From contig JAJFHZ010000011.1 of NCBI GenBank assembly GCA_021775355.1, positions 48,251 through 112,250 on the forward strand: 64,000 nt of DNA. The letters are read 5' to 3'. Positions 9,512-19,172 of the stretch are shown one piece after another. Each line of letters opens with the position of its first letter. The first letter of the stretch is position 1. A model generated the notes under the pieces. It made no database searches, was not told where the DNA came from, and saw only the letters and a list, made by a program, of their open reading frames with translations. The position numbers and the translations under genes are program-made. The DNA comes from Amylibacter sp. Its GTDB lineage: Bacteria > Pseudomonadota > Alphaproteobacteria > Rhodobacterales > Rhodobacteraceae.

Positions 9512-10005
9512 TTTACCCACTGATTGGCAGTTGCCGAAATCTGTGTCACAATCTGATCGGCCAAAGCCAGAGCAAGCCGTGATCGCGCATCTTGTTCTGC
9601 GACACGTGTCGGATATGTTTCCGACGTCGCACTATAGGCCGTCGTTGATTTAACTTTACCGCTGAACAAAACGGCACCGCTTGCAGAATCTATTACTTTA
9701 AAGTCAGAGATACCGTCCAGATTATACCGCGTAATTTCTGCTGTTTGAGACACAGCTAAACCTTCCGAGTCCACAACATAGGTAAAGGTCAAGCGATAAC
9801 GCGGATCATTGGCAAAGCCGAAACGTTCAACCAGACGTTCGCGCATTTCAAAATTCTCACGGCCTTTGCCTGCGGTTATTTCAATCACGCCGTGCAAACC
9901 GGACGCTGCACTTCCATCGCTGTAGATCGGCGTAAAACCACATCCGCCCAATGCAGAAATGGACACAATCGCGGTTAGAAAATTGCGGCGGTTAAATAAC
10001 GACAT
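9508..10005 (-). CDS. lptE: LPS-assembly lipoprotein LptE
   Basis: A 165-residue lipoprotein: the signal peptide ends in a lipobox (LGGC, Cys at about residue 22) followed by the GFTPIY motif typical of LptE after the lipidated Cys. LptE plugs the LptD barrel and helps insert lipopolysaccharide into the outer leaflet. The position between leuS and holA is the conserved one. The start overlaps the leuS stop by 14 bases and the end overlaps holA by 4, so the three genes are probably translated from one message. Confidence 0.9.
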   Translation of the reverse strand: MSLFNRRNFLTAIVSISALGGCGFTPIYSDGSAASGLHGVIEITAGKGRENFEMRERLVERFGFANDPRYRLTFTYVVDSEGLAVSQTAEITRYNLDGISDFKVIDSASGAVLFSGKVKSTTAYSATSETYPTRVAEQDARSRLALALADQIVTQISATANQWVK

Positions 10006-12535
10006 TCACAATTCTTCCTGGAACAATGATCAGTTTTCTCAGTACATTGCCATCCAATGCACGTTGAACACTGTCGTTCGCCATAACGATTTTTTCAAGC
10101 TCTTCTTTCGAAATATCCGCGGAAACCTCAATCTCATCACGTCGCTTGCCGTTAATCTGAATCGGTAGCGTCACTGTATCATCCACTAGCATGGCTGGAT
10201 CAACCTTTGGCCAAGGGGCTTCAGTCACCAAACCTGTGCCACCCATGGTTGTCCAAATCTCTTCCGCTAGATGGGGCGTCATGGGTTGCATCATTTGCGC
10301 CATTGTTTTCATTGCTTCAATCTTGGCGGCTTTGTCAGCCTTCGATTTCGCCAATGTGTTGGTGAACTGATACAAGCCCGCCACAGATTTATTGAAGGCA
10401 AAGCCTTCAATGCCGTTCGTTACATCATCAATCGCACGGTGTGTGGCCTTTTGCAGGGCAAGCACCTCCTTCGGATCGGGCGAACCTGCTTCGGTGCTTT
10501 GGTTAATTTCATCAGCCATCCGCCAAACACGTTGCAAATGTTTCCATGCCGCATCGGCGCCTGCGGCTGTCCATTCCACATCCCGCTCAGGCGGGCTGTC
10601 AGACATCACAAACCAACGTGCAGTGTCGGCACCGTATTGGTCGATAATATCATCAGGGTCGACCACGTTCTTTTTTGACTTCGACATTTTGATCGACGGG
10701 CCAACCGTAACAGGGCGGCCATCGTTCATTTCATAACCGCCAGAAACCGGCTTCACCTCATCAGGTGTCAACCACTTCCCGTCAGGATCTTTATAAGTCT
10801 CATGGCAGACCATGCCTTGGGTGAATAGCGCATTGAACGGCTCAACCGCTTCCTTTGGCAAATGCCCCGTCAAGTTCATCGCACGGGCAAAGAACCGCGA
10901 ATACAAAAGATGCAAAATCGCATGTTCCACACCGCCGATATACTGATCCACATTCATCCAATAGGCCACATCTTCGGCCACCGTCGGTGTATCCGCGCGT
11001 GGGCTTGTAAAGCGGGCGTAATACCATGAACTGTCAACAAACGTGTCCATAGTATCAGTTTCACGCAAGGCAGGCTGACCACAGGACGGACAATCACAAC
11101 TACGCCACGCATCATGGCGATCCAGCGGATTGCCGGGTCGGTCAAATGTCACATCTTTTGGCAATTCAATCGGCAGGTTTTCTTTCTTTTCAGGCACCAC
11201 ACCACAGGCATCACAATGCACCACAGGGATCGGGCAACCCCAATAGCGTTGCCGCGATGCGCCCCAATCGCGCAAACGGTAATTGGTTTTCGCTTCACCC
11301 AAACCCATCGCCGCAATACGTTTGTTCACTTCCAGCTTGGCGTCTTCGATCGATAATCCATCCAAAAACCGCGAATTGATAATGCGGCCCGCACCAAGAT
11401 ATGCCTCGTTTCCGATAGAAAACGTATCGGGGTCAACTGCATCATCACAGACAACGGGGGTTACAACCAAATCGTATTTACGGGCAAAGTCCAGATCGCG
11501 CTGGTCATGCGCAGGACAACCGAAAATCGCCCCAGTGCCATATCCCATCAAAACGAAGTTGGCGATATAAACGGGCAGTTCCCAACCCGCTTCAAACGGA
11601 TGCACAACTTTTATACCCGTATCATAGCCCTTCTTTTCCGCCGTTTCCAACGCCTCTTCCGTAGTTCCCAACTGGCGGCATTCTGCATTAAAGGTAGCAA
11701 TCTTCGGGTCGCTTTCCAAGGCTTTGGCCAAAGGATGATCGCAAGAGATAGCCGCAAAACTGGCCCCGAACAGCGTATCAGGGCGTGTTGTGTAAACTTC
11801 CAATGCATCAAACCCATCAGGTGCGCCTTTGGTTATAAAGTTGAATTGCAACCCCTGACTTTTCCCAATCCAATTCTTTTGCATGGTGCGCACTTTTTCT
11901 GGCCATTCCGTCAGACCATCCAGCGCCTTCAACAGCTCTTCCGAAAATTCGGATATCTTAAAAAACCATTGCGTCAGCTCTTTACGTTCAACCAAGGCAC
12001 CGGAACGCCAACCGCGCCCGCCTTCAACTTGTTCATTGGCCAACACGGTCATATCAACGGGGTCCCAGTTCACCACGGCGTTTTTACGATAAACCAAGTC
12101 TTTGCCCATCATGTCGATGAACATGGCCTGTTGCTGACCGTAATATTCAGGATCGCAAGTGGCAAATTCACGCGACCAATCTATTGACAGACCTATTGGT
12201 TTTAACTGCGCGCGCATATCCGCAATGTTTTGATAGGTCCAATCACCCGGGTGAACCTTCTTTTCCATCGCGGCATTTTCCGCAGGCATACCGAAAGCAT
12301 CCCAACCCATCGGATGCAGTACATTGAAACCCTGTGCAGATTTATACCGCGCGACCACATCACCCATCGTATAATTGCGCACATGGCCCATATGGATACG
12401 GCCCGACGGATAAGGAAACATTTCCAACACATAATATTTTTCGCGCGTCTCATCGCGTTCGGCTTTGAAAACTTCTGCGCTGTCCCACGCTTCTTGCCAT
12501 TTAGGCTCCACGACTTTTGCGTTGTACCGTGACAT
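9992..12535 (-). CDS. leuS: Leucyl-tRNA synthetase
   Basis: An 847-residue class I aminoacyl-tRNA synthetase. The HIGH-type motif appears as [15 protein letters not shown] near residue 45 and the KMSKS loop as IKMSKSKKN near residue 610. The CP1 editing domain lies between them, with the conserved TTRPDTLFG segment. Length is normal for bacterial LeuRS. It charges tRNA-Leu; one cognate tRNA gene is present at 63556. It is followed by overlapping lptE and preceded by a DUF3576 lipoprotein gene on the same strand. Confidence 0.97.
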   Translation of the reverse strand: MSRYNAKVVEPKWQEAWDSAEVFKAERDETREKYYVLEMFPYPSGRIHMGHVRNYTMGDVVARYKSAQGFNVLHPMGWDAFGMPAENAAMEKKVHPGDWTYQNIADMRAQLKPIGLSIDWSREFATCDPEYYGQQQAMFIDMMGKDLVYRKNAVVNWDPVDMTVLANEQVEGGRGWRSGALVERKELTQWFFKISEFSEELLKALDGLTEWPEKVRTMQKNWIGKSQGLQFNFITKGAPDGFDALEVYTTRPDTLFGASFAAISCDHPLAKALESDPKIATFNAECRQLGTTEEALETAEKKGYDTGIKVVHPFEAGWELPVYIANFVLMGYGTGAIFGCPAHDQRDLDFARKYDLVVTPVVCDDAVDPDTFSIGNEAYLGAGRIINSRFLDGLSIEDAKLEVNKRIAAMGLGEAKTNYRLRDWGASRQRYWGCPIPVVHCDACGVVPEKKENLPIELPKDVTFDRPGNPLDRHDAWRSCDCPSCGQPALRETDTMDTFVDSSWYYARFTSPRADTPTVAEDVAYWMNVDQYIGGVEHAILHLLYSRFFARAMNLTGHLPKEAVEPFNALFTQGMVCHETYKDPDGKWLTPDEVKPVSGGYEMNDGRPVTVGPSIKMSKSKKNVVDPDDIIDQYGADTARWFVMSDSPPERDVEWTAAGADAAWKHLQRVWRMADEINQSTEAGSPDPKEVLALQKATHRAIDDVTNGIEGFAFNKSVAGLYQFTNTLAKSKADKAAKIEAMKTMAQMMQPMTPHLAEEIWTTMGGTGLVTEAPWPKVDPAMLVDDTVTLPIQINGKRRDEIEVSADISKEELEKIVMANDSVQRALDGNVLRKLIIVPGRIVNVVI

Positions 12536-12555
12536 GAATTTACCCTTATACGTTT

Positions 12556-12580
12556 AACGCCGAGCAATTGGCCCGGCGTT
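12556..12580 (-). other. Hairpin between DUF3576 gene and leuS
   Basis: A 7-base-pair perfect inverted repeat (AACGCCG / CGGCGTT) with an 11-base loop lies in the 75-base gap, ending 21 bases before the leuS start. There is no T-run on either strand, so it is not an ordinary terminator. It could be a leuS leader hairpin or an mRNA processing/stabilising stem. Confidence 0.4.
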
Positions 12581-12610
12581 GGTCATTTAATGAATCGGAA
12601 CGGCGAAAAT

Positions 12611-13198
12611 CTAACGGCGTTTTCCGGCTCGAATGCGCAACTGGCGTGCGCGTGTGAGAATGGCATCTTCAATCAACCTGTTGGTTTCAGCACTTGCAGG
12701 GCCATTGCGTTTTTGCATTGCAACCTTCAGCGAACCCGCTTCCAAAGCAGGGTCCTGAATCAGAACCGTTGCACGGAAGTCCGTAGATGAACCGGGCGCG
12801 CGGCCCCAACCCATAACCACAATACCGGAAAACGGATCAGCCGCTTCGATCGGCAAGAAACTTAACGTTTCCAAAGAAGCTTCCCACAGATATTTGTTCA
12901 CACGAATATCCGCATTATCATTCGGCGGATTGAAAATATCCGCCAAGTCTAATTGGGCAGCACCACGTTGCTGTTTTTCCTTGGCATTCATCGGGATTTC
13001 ATGCTTCGACGGGTCGTCTTTTCTAACCCGGTTGTCATTGGCGCGCCCCGCACTACTGCTGCCGCCTATTATCCCCCCGGAACCAGCACTGCTGTTTCCG
13101 GAACCGCCGATAGAACCACCGCTGTTTAATCCACCACAGCCTGCAATAAGCCCTGACACAAACAATAAGGCTAGCTTATTAGACATTCCATTCAACAT
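12611..13198 (-). CDS. DUF3576 lipoprotein
   Basis: A 195-residue predicted lipoprotein. The signal peptide ends in the lipobox LIAGC (Cys near residue 21), followed by a low-complexity Gly/Ser linker (about residues 22-50) and a folded domain with VNKYLWEASLETLSFLP and ADPFSGIVVMGWG. That combination is the DUF3576 signature, a family of unknown function that sits upstream of leuS in many alphaproteobacteria. AAGGGG 9 bases upstream supports the ATG at 13198; an internal ATG at 13186 is an alternative. The Gly/Ser linker probably spans from the membrane anchor to the domain. Confidence 0.8.
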   Translation of the reverse strand: MLNGMSNKLALLFVSGLIAGCGGLNSGGSIGGSGNSSAGSGGIIGGSSSAGRANDNRVRKDDPSKHEIPMNAKEKQQRGAAQLDLADIFNPPNDNADIRVNKYLWEASLETLSFLPIEAADPFSGIVVMGWGRAPGSSTDFRATVLIQDPALEAGSLKVAMQKRNGPASAETNRLIEDAILTRARQLRIRAGKRR

Positions 13199-13361
13199 AC
13201 TGATGGCCCCTTGAAATTTTCACCCAACATCTACCGTGTTGTTTTTAAGCGAACAAGGGGTTTGGTCAAGTTTATCGTTGTTTCTGTACGAAACCGTAAC
13301 ATTAAGGCAGTTATTTCATTTTGGGGTTTACCAAATTACTGTCACACGGCAATAAAGACCC

Positions 13362-14015
13362 ATGTCCATTGCAGAAATCAAAACCCGTATCCTTAAGGCC
13401 GAAGAACTGGCCGGACGCCCTACAGGCAGCACACAACTGATTGCTGTCTCGAAAGTACAGCCGAATGCGCGGATTCAGGCCGTTCTGGAACAAGGCCACC
13501 GCCTATTTGGTGAAAACAAAGTGCAGGAAGCCCAAGGCAAATGGCCCGCATTCAAAGAACAGTTCGCGGATGTACAAGTTCACCTGATCGGGCCACTGCA
13601 AACCAATAAAGTTAAAACCGCCGTTGCACTGTTTGACGCCATTCATACGGTTGACCGTCCAAAGCTTGCCAAAAAGCTGGCCGCTGAAATTCAGGCCCAA
13701 GGCAAATCCCCCGATATGTTCATTCAGGTCAACACAGGTGAAGAGCCGCAAAAAGCGGGTGTTTTACCAATGGATGCAGATGCGTTCATTCAGGAATGCC
13801 GCACGTTGGATTTGCCCATAGCCGGCCTGATGGTGATCCCGCCTGTAGATGAAGAAGCCTCACTTCACTTCGCCCTGCTGCGCAAAATCGCAGAACGCAA
13901 CGGACTGACAGGTCTATCGATGGGAATGAGCAGTGACTTTGAACGGGCCGTAGCATTAGGGGCAACCCATGTGCGTGTGGGGTCGGCGATATTTGGTGAA
14001 CGGGATTACAACTAA
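13362..14015 (+). CDS. YggS/PLPBP-family pyridoxal phosphate homeostasis protein
   Basis: A 217-residue protein with the alanine-racemase-like TIM-barrel fold. The PLP lysine is in LIAVSKVQPN near residue 30. FGENKVQEAQ, HLIGPLQTNK and the C-terminal MGMSSDFERAVALGATHVRVGSAIFG are all family motifs. YggS-type proteins buffer free PLP and affect amino-acid pools; they have no known catalytic reaction. The stop shares the bases CTAA with the stop of the convergent L,D-transpeptidase gene. Confidence 0.93.
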   Translation: MSIAEIKTRILKAEELAGRPTGSTQLIAVSKVQPNARIQAVLEQGHRLFGENKVQEAQGKWPAFKEQFADVQVHLIGPLQTNKVKTAVALFDAIHTVDRPKLAKKLAAEIQAQGKSPDMFIQVNTGEEPQKAGVLPMDADAFIQECRTLDLPIAGLMVIPPVDEEASLHFALLRKIAERNGLTGLSMGMSSDFERAVALGATHVRVGSAIFGERDYN

Positions 14016-14521
14016 CGCACAATCACCCGCGAGCGCGGCTGCCACTCTTCGAAAATCCAGATCAGATCACGTCGATCAAACGCAATGCAGCCTTCTGTCG
14101 GGTGGCGCGATTTACGCCAAATATGCATAAAAATCGCACTGCCTGCACCAGGCGTAGCATCAGGCCAGTTGAAATCCAGAATGCCAAAAGCATCATATAG
14201 CGGGTCAGCCCGATACTGTTTTTCGTGGCTGAACGGATAGTTAGGCCCATATACACCATGATTATAATGCGGGTCTTTGGGGTCATCTGACCATATATCC
14301 GCAAGCCGAATAACCGTTTGCTGAACATGGGGGGCGTCGAACACAAGGCGGTCACACCGCTGCCTGATACCTGTCAGATGAAACACGCCAATGGGCGTGA
14401 CCCCATCGCCCTCACCACGTTTTTTGCCAATACCGCCGCGCCCAACGGAACAGGGTAGGTTCACACCGCGAAATCGCGCACCCCATTGTGTGACAACCAA
14501 ATCGTCAAAGCACGGCGTCAT
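14012..14521 (-). CDS. L,D-transpeptidase (YkuD) family protein, no signal peptide
   Basis: A 169-residue YkuD-domain protein. The catalytic motif is IFMHIW (His133) ... HPTEGCIAF (Cys145). YkuD enzymes form 3-3 peptidoglycan cross-links or attach proteins to the wall. No signal peptide is visible, so either export is atypical, the domain works in the cytoplasm, or the true start lies elsewhere. The ATG overlaps the ribA stop (ATGA), fixing this start and implying co-translation with GTP cyclohydrolase II. It is the first of three such domains in the window. Confidence 0.85.
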   Translation of the reverse strand: MTPCFDDLVVTQWGARFRGVNLPCSVGRGGIGKKRGEGDGVTPIGVFHLTGIRQRCDRLVFDAPHVQQTVIRLADIWSDDPKDPHYNHGVYGPNYPFSHEKQYRADPLYDAFGILDFNWPDATPGAGSAIFMHIWRKSRHPTEGCIAFDRRDLIWIFEEWQPRSRVIVR

Positions 14522-15606
14522 AGAATATGTCCGCTTTTCTTTGCCTTGGTTTCCAAATAATCCTTATTCAACGGATTATGCCCCACATGCAAAGGTACCC
14601 GCTCAACCACGCGCACACCTGCCGCGTTCATCCGTTCAACTTTATTCGGATTGTTGGTCATCAAACGTACTGAATTAAACCCAAGAGATTTCAAAATCTC
14701 GGCACCCAGCATGAAATCGCGTTCATCATCTTCAAACCCAAGTCGGTGATTGGCTTCGACCGTGTCAAATCCTTGTGATTGCAACGCATAGGCGCGCATC
14801 TTATTGGCCAACCCGATCCCGCGACCTTCTTGGTTCATATAAAGCAGCACACCTGACCCGAATTCAGCGATCTGCTGCATCGCAGCGTTCAATTGCGGCC
14901 CGCAATCACATTTCAGCGACCCTATGATATCGCCAGTAAAGCACGCCGAATGCAACCGTGACAACACAGGTTCGTTGCGTATAGGGTTACCGATTTCAAT
15001 TGCATAATGCTCAATCCCGCCATCATCGGGGCGATACACATGCACTTTCGCGGTATTGGACACTGCCAGCGGCACATTCGCGGCAGAAACCAACGCCAAG
15101 GGGCTGCTTTTGCGCAAGCATGGGCCAATTGATTCGATCGGTAAACGGTGCAGATAGGATAATTCATCCGCCGCCGCAGACGTAATTTGTACCAGCACCG
15201 CTGCCGGCAACAGGCGCGCTTGCTTACAGATCATCAAAACCAAACGGTGCGGTTCCGCGTCGCCGTCCCGTATTGCCGTAAACGGGCCTTTCATCGGGCT
15301 TTGCAGATCATCGACAGGGTCGGCAACAGACCGTAACCAATCAATATCTGCCGCATTCGGTATCTGAATACGGGCCAAATCACCATCATAAACCCGTGCA
15401 GACAGAGTTTTTGCACGCCGTTCGGTGATCGCAAGATCTATGTTATCAGAATAATCGCGAAAATGTTTCAATCGACCGGAATTCAGCGTTTCAACGGCCG
15501 CCGCCATCCAAACACCCCCCCCGCAGGTCAGCAATATCGGCACGCCCATACGTAGATCGGCCCGCATTCGGGCAATTTGTTCTTCAACTGTCAGCAAAAT
15601 TGCCAT
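14518..15606 (-). CDS. ribA: GTP cyclohydrolase II with N-terminal extension
   Basis: A 362-residue protein whose C-terminal 200 residues form RibA, the enzyme that opens GTP to start riboflavin synthesis. The zinc cysteines are in [18 protein letters not shown], the GTP site is [13 protein letters not shown] and the end shows MTNNPNK. The first 160 or so residues are a domain without a recognisable DHBP-synthase active site; this extended form is common in alphaproteobacteria. The start chosen is the ATG at 15606 ([10 protein letters not shown]); upstream codons would add a non-conserved tail. The gene is translationally coupled to the L,D-transpeptidase. No FMN-riboswitch-like leader is visible in the 164 bases upstream. 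Confidence 0.92.
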   Translation of the reverse strand: MAILLTVEEQIARMRADLRMGVPILLTCGGGVWMAAAVETLNSGRLKHFRDYSDNIDLAITERRAKTLSARVYDGDLARIQIPNAADIDWLRSVADPVDDLQSPMKGPFTAIRDGDAEPHRLVLMICKQARLLPAAVLVQITSAAADELSYLHRLPIESIGPCLRKSSPLALVSAANVPLAVSNTAKVHVYRPDDGGIEHYAIEIGNPIRNEPVLSRLHSACFTGDIIGSLKCDCGPQLNAAMQQIAEFGSGVLLYMNQEGRGIGLANKMRAYALQSQGFDTVEANHRLGFEDDERDFMLGAEILKSLGFNSVRLMTNNPNKVERMNAAGVRVVERVPLHVGHNPLNKDYLETKAKKSGHIL

Positions 15607-15770
15607 TTGTACCCTATAATCGTGACTATCCGGACGCTTTCTATATCCTGCATCCATAAAATATGAAATAATCTTCACGATAGTAACACGAGCCTGTGAA
15701 GTTTGCATTCTTAGTCTTGCCGTAACCGTGAAAAGAACACAAGTTAGGGGCAAGAAATGGAGTTCACATT

Positions 15771-16457
15771 ATGAGCAACCTAAATAAAATTTTAATGGTC
15801 GACGATGACGAAGACCTGCGCGAAGCCCTTGCCGATCAACTTGTCCTAACCGAAGACTTTGATGTCTTTGAGGCAGAAGACGGCACATCTGGCTTGGATA
15901 AAGCCAAAGAATCAATTTACGACCTTGTTATTTTGGATGTCGGCCTACCCGACATGGATGGCCGTGAATTGTGCCGCTTGATGCGCAAACAGGGCGTAAA
16001 GTGCCCGATTGTGATGCTGACGGCACATGACACGGACGCCGATACGATATTGGGCCTAGACGCGGGTGCCAATGATTACGTATCAAAACCATTCAAGTTT
16101 CCGGTTCTTTTGGCCCGCATCCGCGCCCAATTACGCCAACATGAACAATCAGAAGATGCCGTGTTCACGCTTGGACCGTACACGTTCAAGCCGGCTGCAA
16201 AGGTATTGATCACCGAAGACGAGAAAAAAGTACGCCTGACCGAAAAAGAAACCAACATTTTGAAGTTTCTATATCGCGCCCAGGACGGTGTTGTCGCCCG
16301 CGATGTGCTGCTGCATGAGGTGTGGGGCTACAACGCAGGGGTCACAACCCATACACTGGAAACCCACATTTACCGTCTACGCCAGAAGATAGAACCCGAC
16401 CCCAGCAATGCACGCCTGTTGGTTACCGAATCGGGCGGGTACCGTTTGGTCGCTTAA
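15771..16457 (+). CDS. OmpR-family response regulator, CenR-like
   Basis: A 228-residue regulator with a receiver domain (acidic pocket D11-D13, phospho-acceptor D56 in LVILDVGLP, Lys106 in NDYVSKPF) and an OmpR/PhoB winged-helix domain (LTEKETNILKFLY ... TLETHIYRLRQKIE). It has no adjacent sensor kinase. Its length, receiver sequence and orphan status resemble CenR, the essential envelope and cell-division regulator of Caulobacter and Rhodobacter; that identity is inferred. GGAG 9 bases upstream supports the start. A Rho-independent terminator follows. Confidence 0.85.
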   Translation: MSNLNKILMVDDDEDLREALADQLVLTEDFDVFEAEDGTSGLDKAKESIYDLVILDVGLPDMDGRELCRLMRKQGVKCPIVMLTAHDTDADTILGLDAGANDYVSKPFKFPVLLARIRAQLRQHEQSEDAVFTLGPYTFKPAAKVLITEDEKKVRLTEKETNILKFLYRAQDGVVARDVLLHEVWGYNAGVTTHTLETHIYRLRQKIEPDPSNARLLVTESGGYRLVA

Positions 16458-16485
16458 TACTCATTATTCTCCTCCCCCAAGACTG

Positions 16486-16510
16486 GCCCGGCATCAAGCT
16501 GGGCTTTTTT
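16486..16510 (+). terminator. Rho-independent terminator after the CenR-like gene
   Basis: GCCCGGC and GCTGGGC pair with one interior mismatch around an ATCAA loop and are followed directly by six T residues, 29 bases after the stop codon. It should end the cenR-like transcript before xth. Confidence 0.75.
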
Positions 16511-16566
16511 GCTTGAGGTCATCTACCGGTCACGACATTATCACGCTTCAACATCAGGGGATAAAT

Positions 16567-17355
16567 ATGCCAATTACAATCTGCACATGGAACATCAACT
16601 CGGTTCGCCTGCGCGAACCTATCGTTCTGAAACTTCTGACTGAAGAACAACCGGACGTTCTATGCCTGCAGGAATGCAAATCCCCCGTGGACAAAATTCC
16701 GACCGAAGGCTTTGCCGCCCTGGGCTACACTCACATGGTTGCAAACGGGCAAAAAGGATACAACGGCGTCATGATTCTGTCGCGCCTGCCCATAAACGAA
16801 GTCGAGCGTAAAGATTTCGCTGATCTTGGCCATGCTCGCCACATTGCTGGACAATTGGACAACGGCCTAACCATCCACAATTTCTATGTGCCTGCGGGTG
16901 GTGATAAGCCTGACCGCGCCATCAATGATAAATTCGGGCAGAAATTGGACTACCTAACCGAAATGCGTGACTGGTTTAACGCGCAAAAACCTGAAAAAGC
17001 TATTCTGGTCGGCGACCTGAACATCGCACCCCGAGAAGACGACGTTTGGAATCATAAACAACTGACCAAAATCGTATCCCATACACCCATAGAAATCGAA
17101 CATTTGGCGGCAACTCAGGCCGCTGGAAACTGGGTTGACATCACCCGCCAAAACATCCCCGAAGGCAAGTTATACAGCTGGTGGTCATACCGCGCCCGCG
17201 ACTGGGACACGGCTGACAAAGGCCGTCGCCTGGATCATATCTGGGCCACGGACGACATCGCACATACTGGCCATTCCAGTCGCATTTTACGCCCGGCACG
17301 CGGTTGGGAAAAACCCAGTGATCATGCGCCATTATTCGCAAGCTTTGATATCTGA
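16567..17355 (+). CDS. xth: Exodeoxyribonuclease III
   Basis: A 262-residue AP endonuclease/3'-5' exonuclease of the exonuclease-phosphatase fold. Motifs in order: WNINSVR at the N-terminus, LQECK near residue 40 (metal-binding Glu), VGDLNIAPREDDVW near residue 150, and RRLDHIWAT plus SDHAP at the end. It acts in base-excision repair. The ATG at 16567 begins the conserved MPITICTWNIN segment; an in-frame upstream extension would run back through the terminator and into the cenR-like gene, so it was discarded. Confidence 0.95.
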   Translation: MPITICTWNINSVRLREPIVLKLLTEEQPDVLCLQECKSPVDKIPTEGFAALGYTHMVANGQKGYNGVMILSRLPINEVERKDFADLGHARHIAGQLDNGLTIHNFYVPAGGDKPDRAINDKFGQKLDYLTEMRDWFNAQKPEKAILVGDLNIAPREDDVWNHKQLTKIVSHTPIEIEHLAATQAAGNWVDITRQNIPEGKLYSWWSYRARDWDTADKGRRLDHIWATDDIAHTGHSSRILRPARGWEKPSDHAPLFASFDI

Positions 17356-17417
17356 CTTGCCCTTGTAGCCATGCAGGACTAAATCATGGGTAAATAACCT
17401 ATGAACGGAGCATCCGA

Positions 17418-18320
17418 ATGTTAGAGCTCGGAAACAACCCAACACCAGATGATCTGGTCAAAGACGTCAATGAAGACACGTTTATGCAGGACGTCGTCGA
17501 AGCCAGCAAAACCGCACCTGTGATCGTTGACTTCTGGGCCCCATGGTGTGGCCCATGCAAAACACTTGGCCCTGCACTGGAAGCGGAAGTAAAAGCGGCA
17601 GGCGGTAAAGTTAAAATGGTAAAGGTCGATATTGACCAGAATCAAGCAATAGCCAGCCAAATGCGTATTCAATCTATCCCTGCGGTTTTCGCCTTTGTTG
17701 ACGGGCAGCCCGTAGACGGCTTTATGGGCGCAAAAGCCCCGTCCGAAATTAAGGCCTTTATTGACAAGCTTCTTGCCTCAACCGGGAATGACGGCGGTCT
17801 GGAAGAGGCCGTAGCGATGGCAACGGAAATGCTGGAACAAGGCGCGGCAAACGATGCCGCCGACACTTTCGCGGCTATTCTTGGTGAAGAGCCTGAAAAT
17901 GCGGGTGCCTATGCAGGCCAGATCAAAGCCCATATCGCTCTTGGGAATACCGACAAAGCAACCGCACTTTTACAAGCCGTTCCGGCAGCGATTGCAGAAG
18001 ACCCCGCTATACTGGCTGTGAAAGCACAGATTGAACTTGCCGACATGGCCGAAGATGCAGGCGAAGTTGGGGAATTGAAAGCAAAGTTGGATGCCAACCC
18101 GGATGACCATCAAGCGCGGTTCGAACTGGCCATGGCTGAACTTGCCAACAATGATCCGAATTCCGCAGTGGATACATTGCTTGATCTGTTTCGCCGTGAC
18201 CGTGACTGGAATGAAGCAGCCGCAAAACAACAACTGTTTAAAATTTTCGATGCGCTGGGCGCACAAGATCCCGTTGCCCAATCCGGGCGTCGGAAACTGT
18301 CTTCAATGATCTTTTCATAA
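17418..18320 (+). CDS. Thioredoxin-TPR protein (YbbN/CnoX-like)
   Basis: A 300-residue protein with an N-terminal thioredoxin domain (WAPWCGPC, redox Cys44 and Cys47) and a C-terminal helical repeat domain of about 170 residues with TPR-like pairs. This is the layout of YbbN/CnoX, a holdase that works with GroEL and DnaK under oxidative stress. The active-site CGPC is intact, whereas E. coli YbbN has an altered site, so disulfide chemistry is possible here. Followed 22 bases later by the LON-domain gene, probably in one operon. Confidence 0.9.
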   Translation: MLELGNNPTPDDLVKDVNEDTFMQDVVEASKTAPVIVDFWAPWCGPCKTLGPALEAEVKAAGGKVKMVKVDIDQNQAIASQMRIQSIPAVFAFVDGQPVDGFMGAKAPSEIKAFIDKLLASTGNDGGLEEAVAMATEMLEQGAANDAADTFAAILGEEPENAGAYAGQIKAHIALGNTDKATALLQAVPAAIAEDPAILAVKAQIELADMAEDAGEVGELKAKLDANPDDHQARFELAMAELANNDPNSAVDTLLDLFRRDRDWNEAAAKQQLFKIFDALGAQDPVAQSGRRKLSSMIFS

Positions 18321-18342
18321 ATGCGGAAATGGACTGGATAAG

Positions 18343-18996
18343 ATGATGTATGATCTGTCAAATCTACCCGGTTCAATCCCGATCTTTCCATTGACGGGCG
18401 CATTGGTTTTGCCGCGCGCCCGTTTACCGCTGAACATTTTCGAACCGCGTTATCTGCAAATGATTGATGACGCGCTGAAAACCGAACACCGTCTAATCGG
18501 TATGATCCAGACCCGTGACGTGCCCACCGATATCAGCAACCCGCCATTGCATAAAATCGGCTGCGCAGGGCGGATCACTTCATTTACGGAAACTGACGAT
18601 GGCAGGTATCTGATCTCGATTAAAGGCATCAGCCGCTACCGTATCGTAAACTGTGAAACCGGCTTTGCCCCCTATATGAAAGCAGGGGTTCATTGGGATG
18701 GTTTTAAACGTGACCTTGGTGATGAAGAGCATGAAGAAAGTTTTGATCGCCCTGCATTTCTGATTCTGCTTGAAGCTTATTTTGAAGCCAATGAGTTGCA
18801 AACGGACTGGGATGGGCTAAAAGATGCTTCGGAAGAAATGCTGATAAATTCATTATCTATGATGTGCCCATTTGATCCTGAGGAACGACAGGCATTACTG
18901 GAATCGCCTTGCCTGAAAACCCGACGCGAAATGGTTGCCACATTAATGGAATTTTCACTAAGATCATCTGGCAACGATGACGGCAAAGTCCAATGA
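18343..18996 (+). CDS. LON substrate-binding-domain protein
   Basis: A 217-residue protein composed of the N-terminal (substrate-binding) domain of Lon protease without ATPase or protease parts. [26 protein letters not shown] at the start is the defining motif (partly quoted: [18 protein letters not shown]). Stand-alone forms are widespread in proteobacteria and their role is not established. The TGA stop overlaps the ATG of the Trm112-like gene (ATGA), and the thioredoxin-TPR gene lies just upstream, suggesting a three-gene protein-quality-control operon. Confidence 0.88.
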   Translation: MMYDLSNLPGSIPIFPLTGALVLPRARLPLNIFEPRYLQMIDDALKTEHRLIGMIQTRDVPTDISNPPLHKIGCAGRITSFTETDDGRYLISIKGISRYRIVNCETGFAPYMKAGVHWDGFKRDLGDEEHEESFDRPAFLILLEAYFEANELQTDWDGLKDASEEMLINSLSMMCPFDPEERQALLESPCLKTRREMVATLMEFSLRSSGNDDGKVQ

Positions 18997-19172
18997 GCGA
19001 CACGATAAAAGCAGACGGAAAAATGCTGGAAGCACTATTATGCCCGCTGACTCATAGTCAGCTGGGCTATGATCCAAAAGCAAACGAATTGATCTCAAAA
19101 GCGGCAAAGCTGGCTTACCCTATACGCAACGGTATCCCGATCATGTTGGTCGATGAAGCTCGCCCGCTTTAA
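18993..19172 (+). CDS. Trm112-like small protein (YcaR/UPF0434 type)
   Basis: A 59-residue protein starting [18 protein letters not shown] and ending with [18 protein letters not shown], the C-terminal signature of bacterial Trm112/YcaR proteins. Trm112 activates methyltransferases in other domains of life; the bacterial role is unclear. The zinc-knuckle CPxC of the family is reduced to CPLT and no other Cys is present, so zinc binding is unlikely. The ATG overlaps the stop of the LON-domain gene, and the TAA stop shares the bases TTAA with the stop of the convergent hydroxylase gene. Confidence 0.88.
   Translation: MSDTIKADGKMLEALLCPLTHSQLGYDPKANELISKAAKLAYPIRNGIPIMLVDEARPL

Noticed and set aside
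11507..12187. 226-codon open frame antisense to leuS
   Set aside because: It lies wholly inside leuS on the other strand, has no family motif and a basic, Phe/Arg-rich composition typical of shadow frames.
15607..15770. FMN riboswitch before ribA
   Set aside because: The conserved AGGGC and GAAG-type blocks of the RFN element are absent from this interval on the minus strand.
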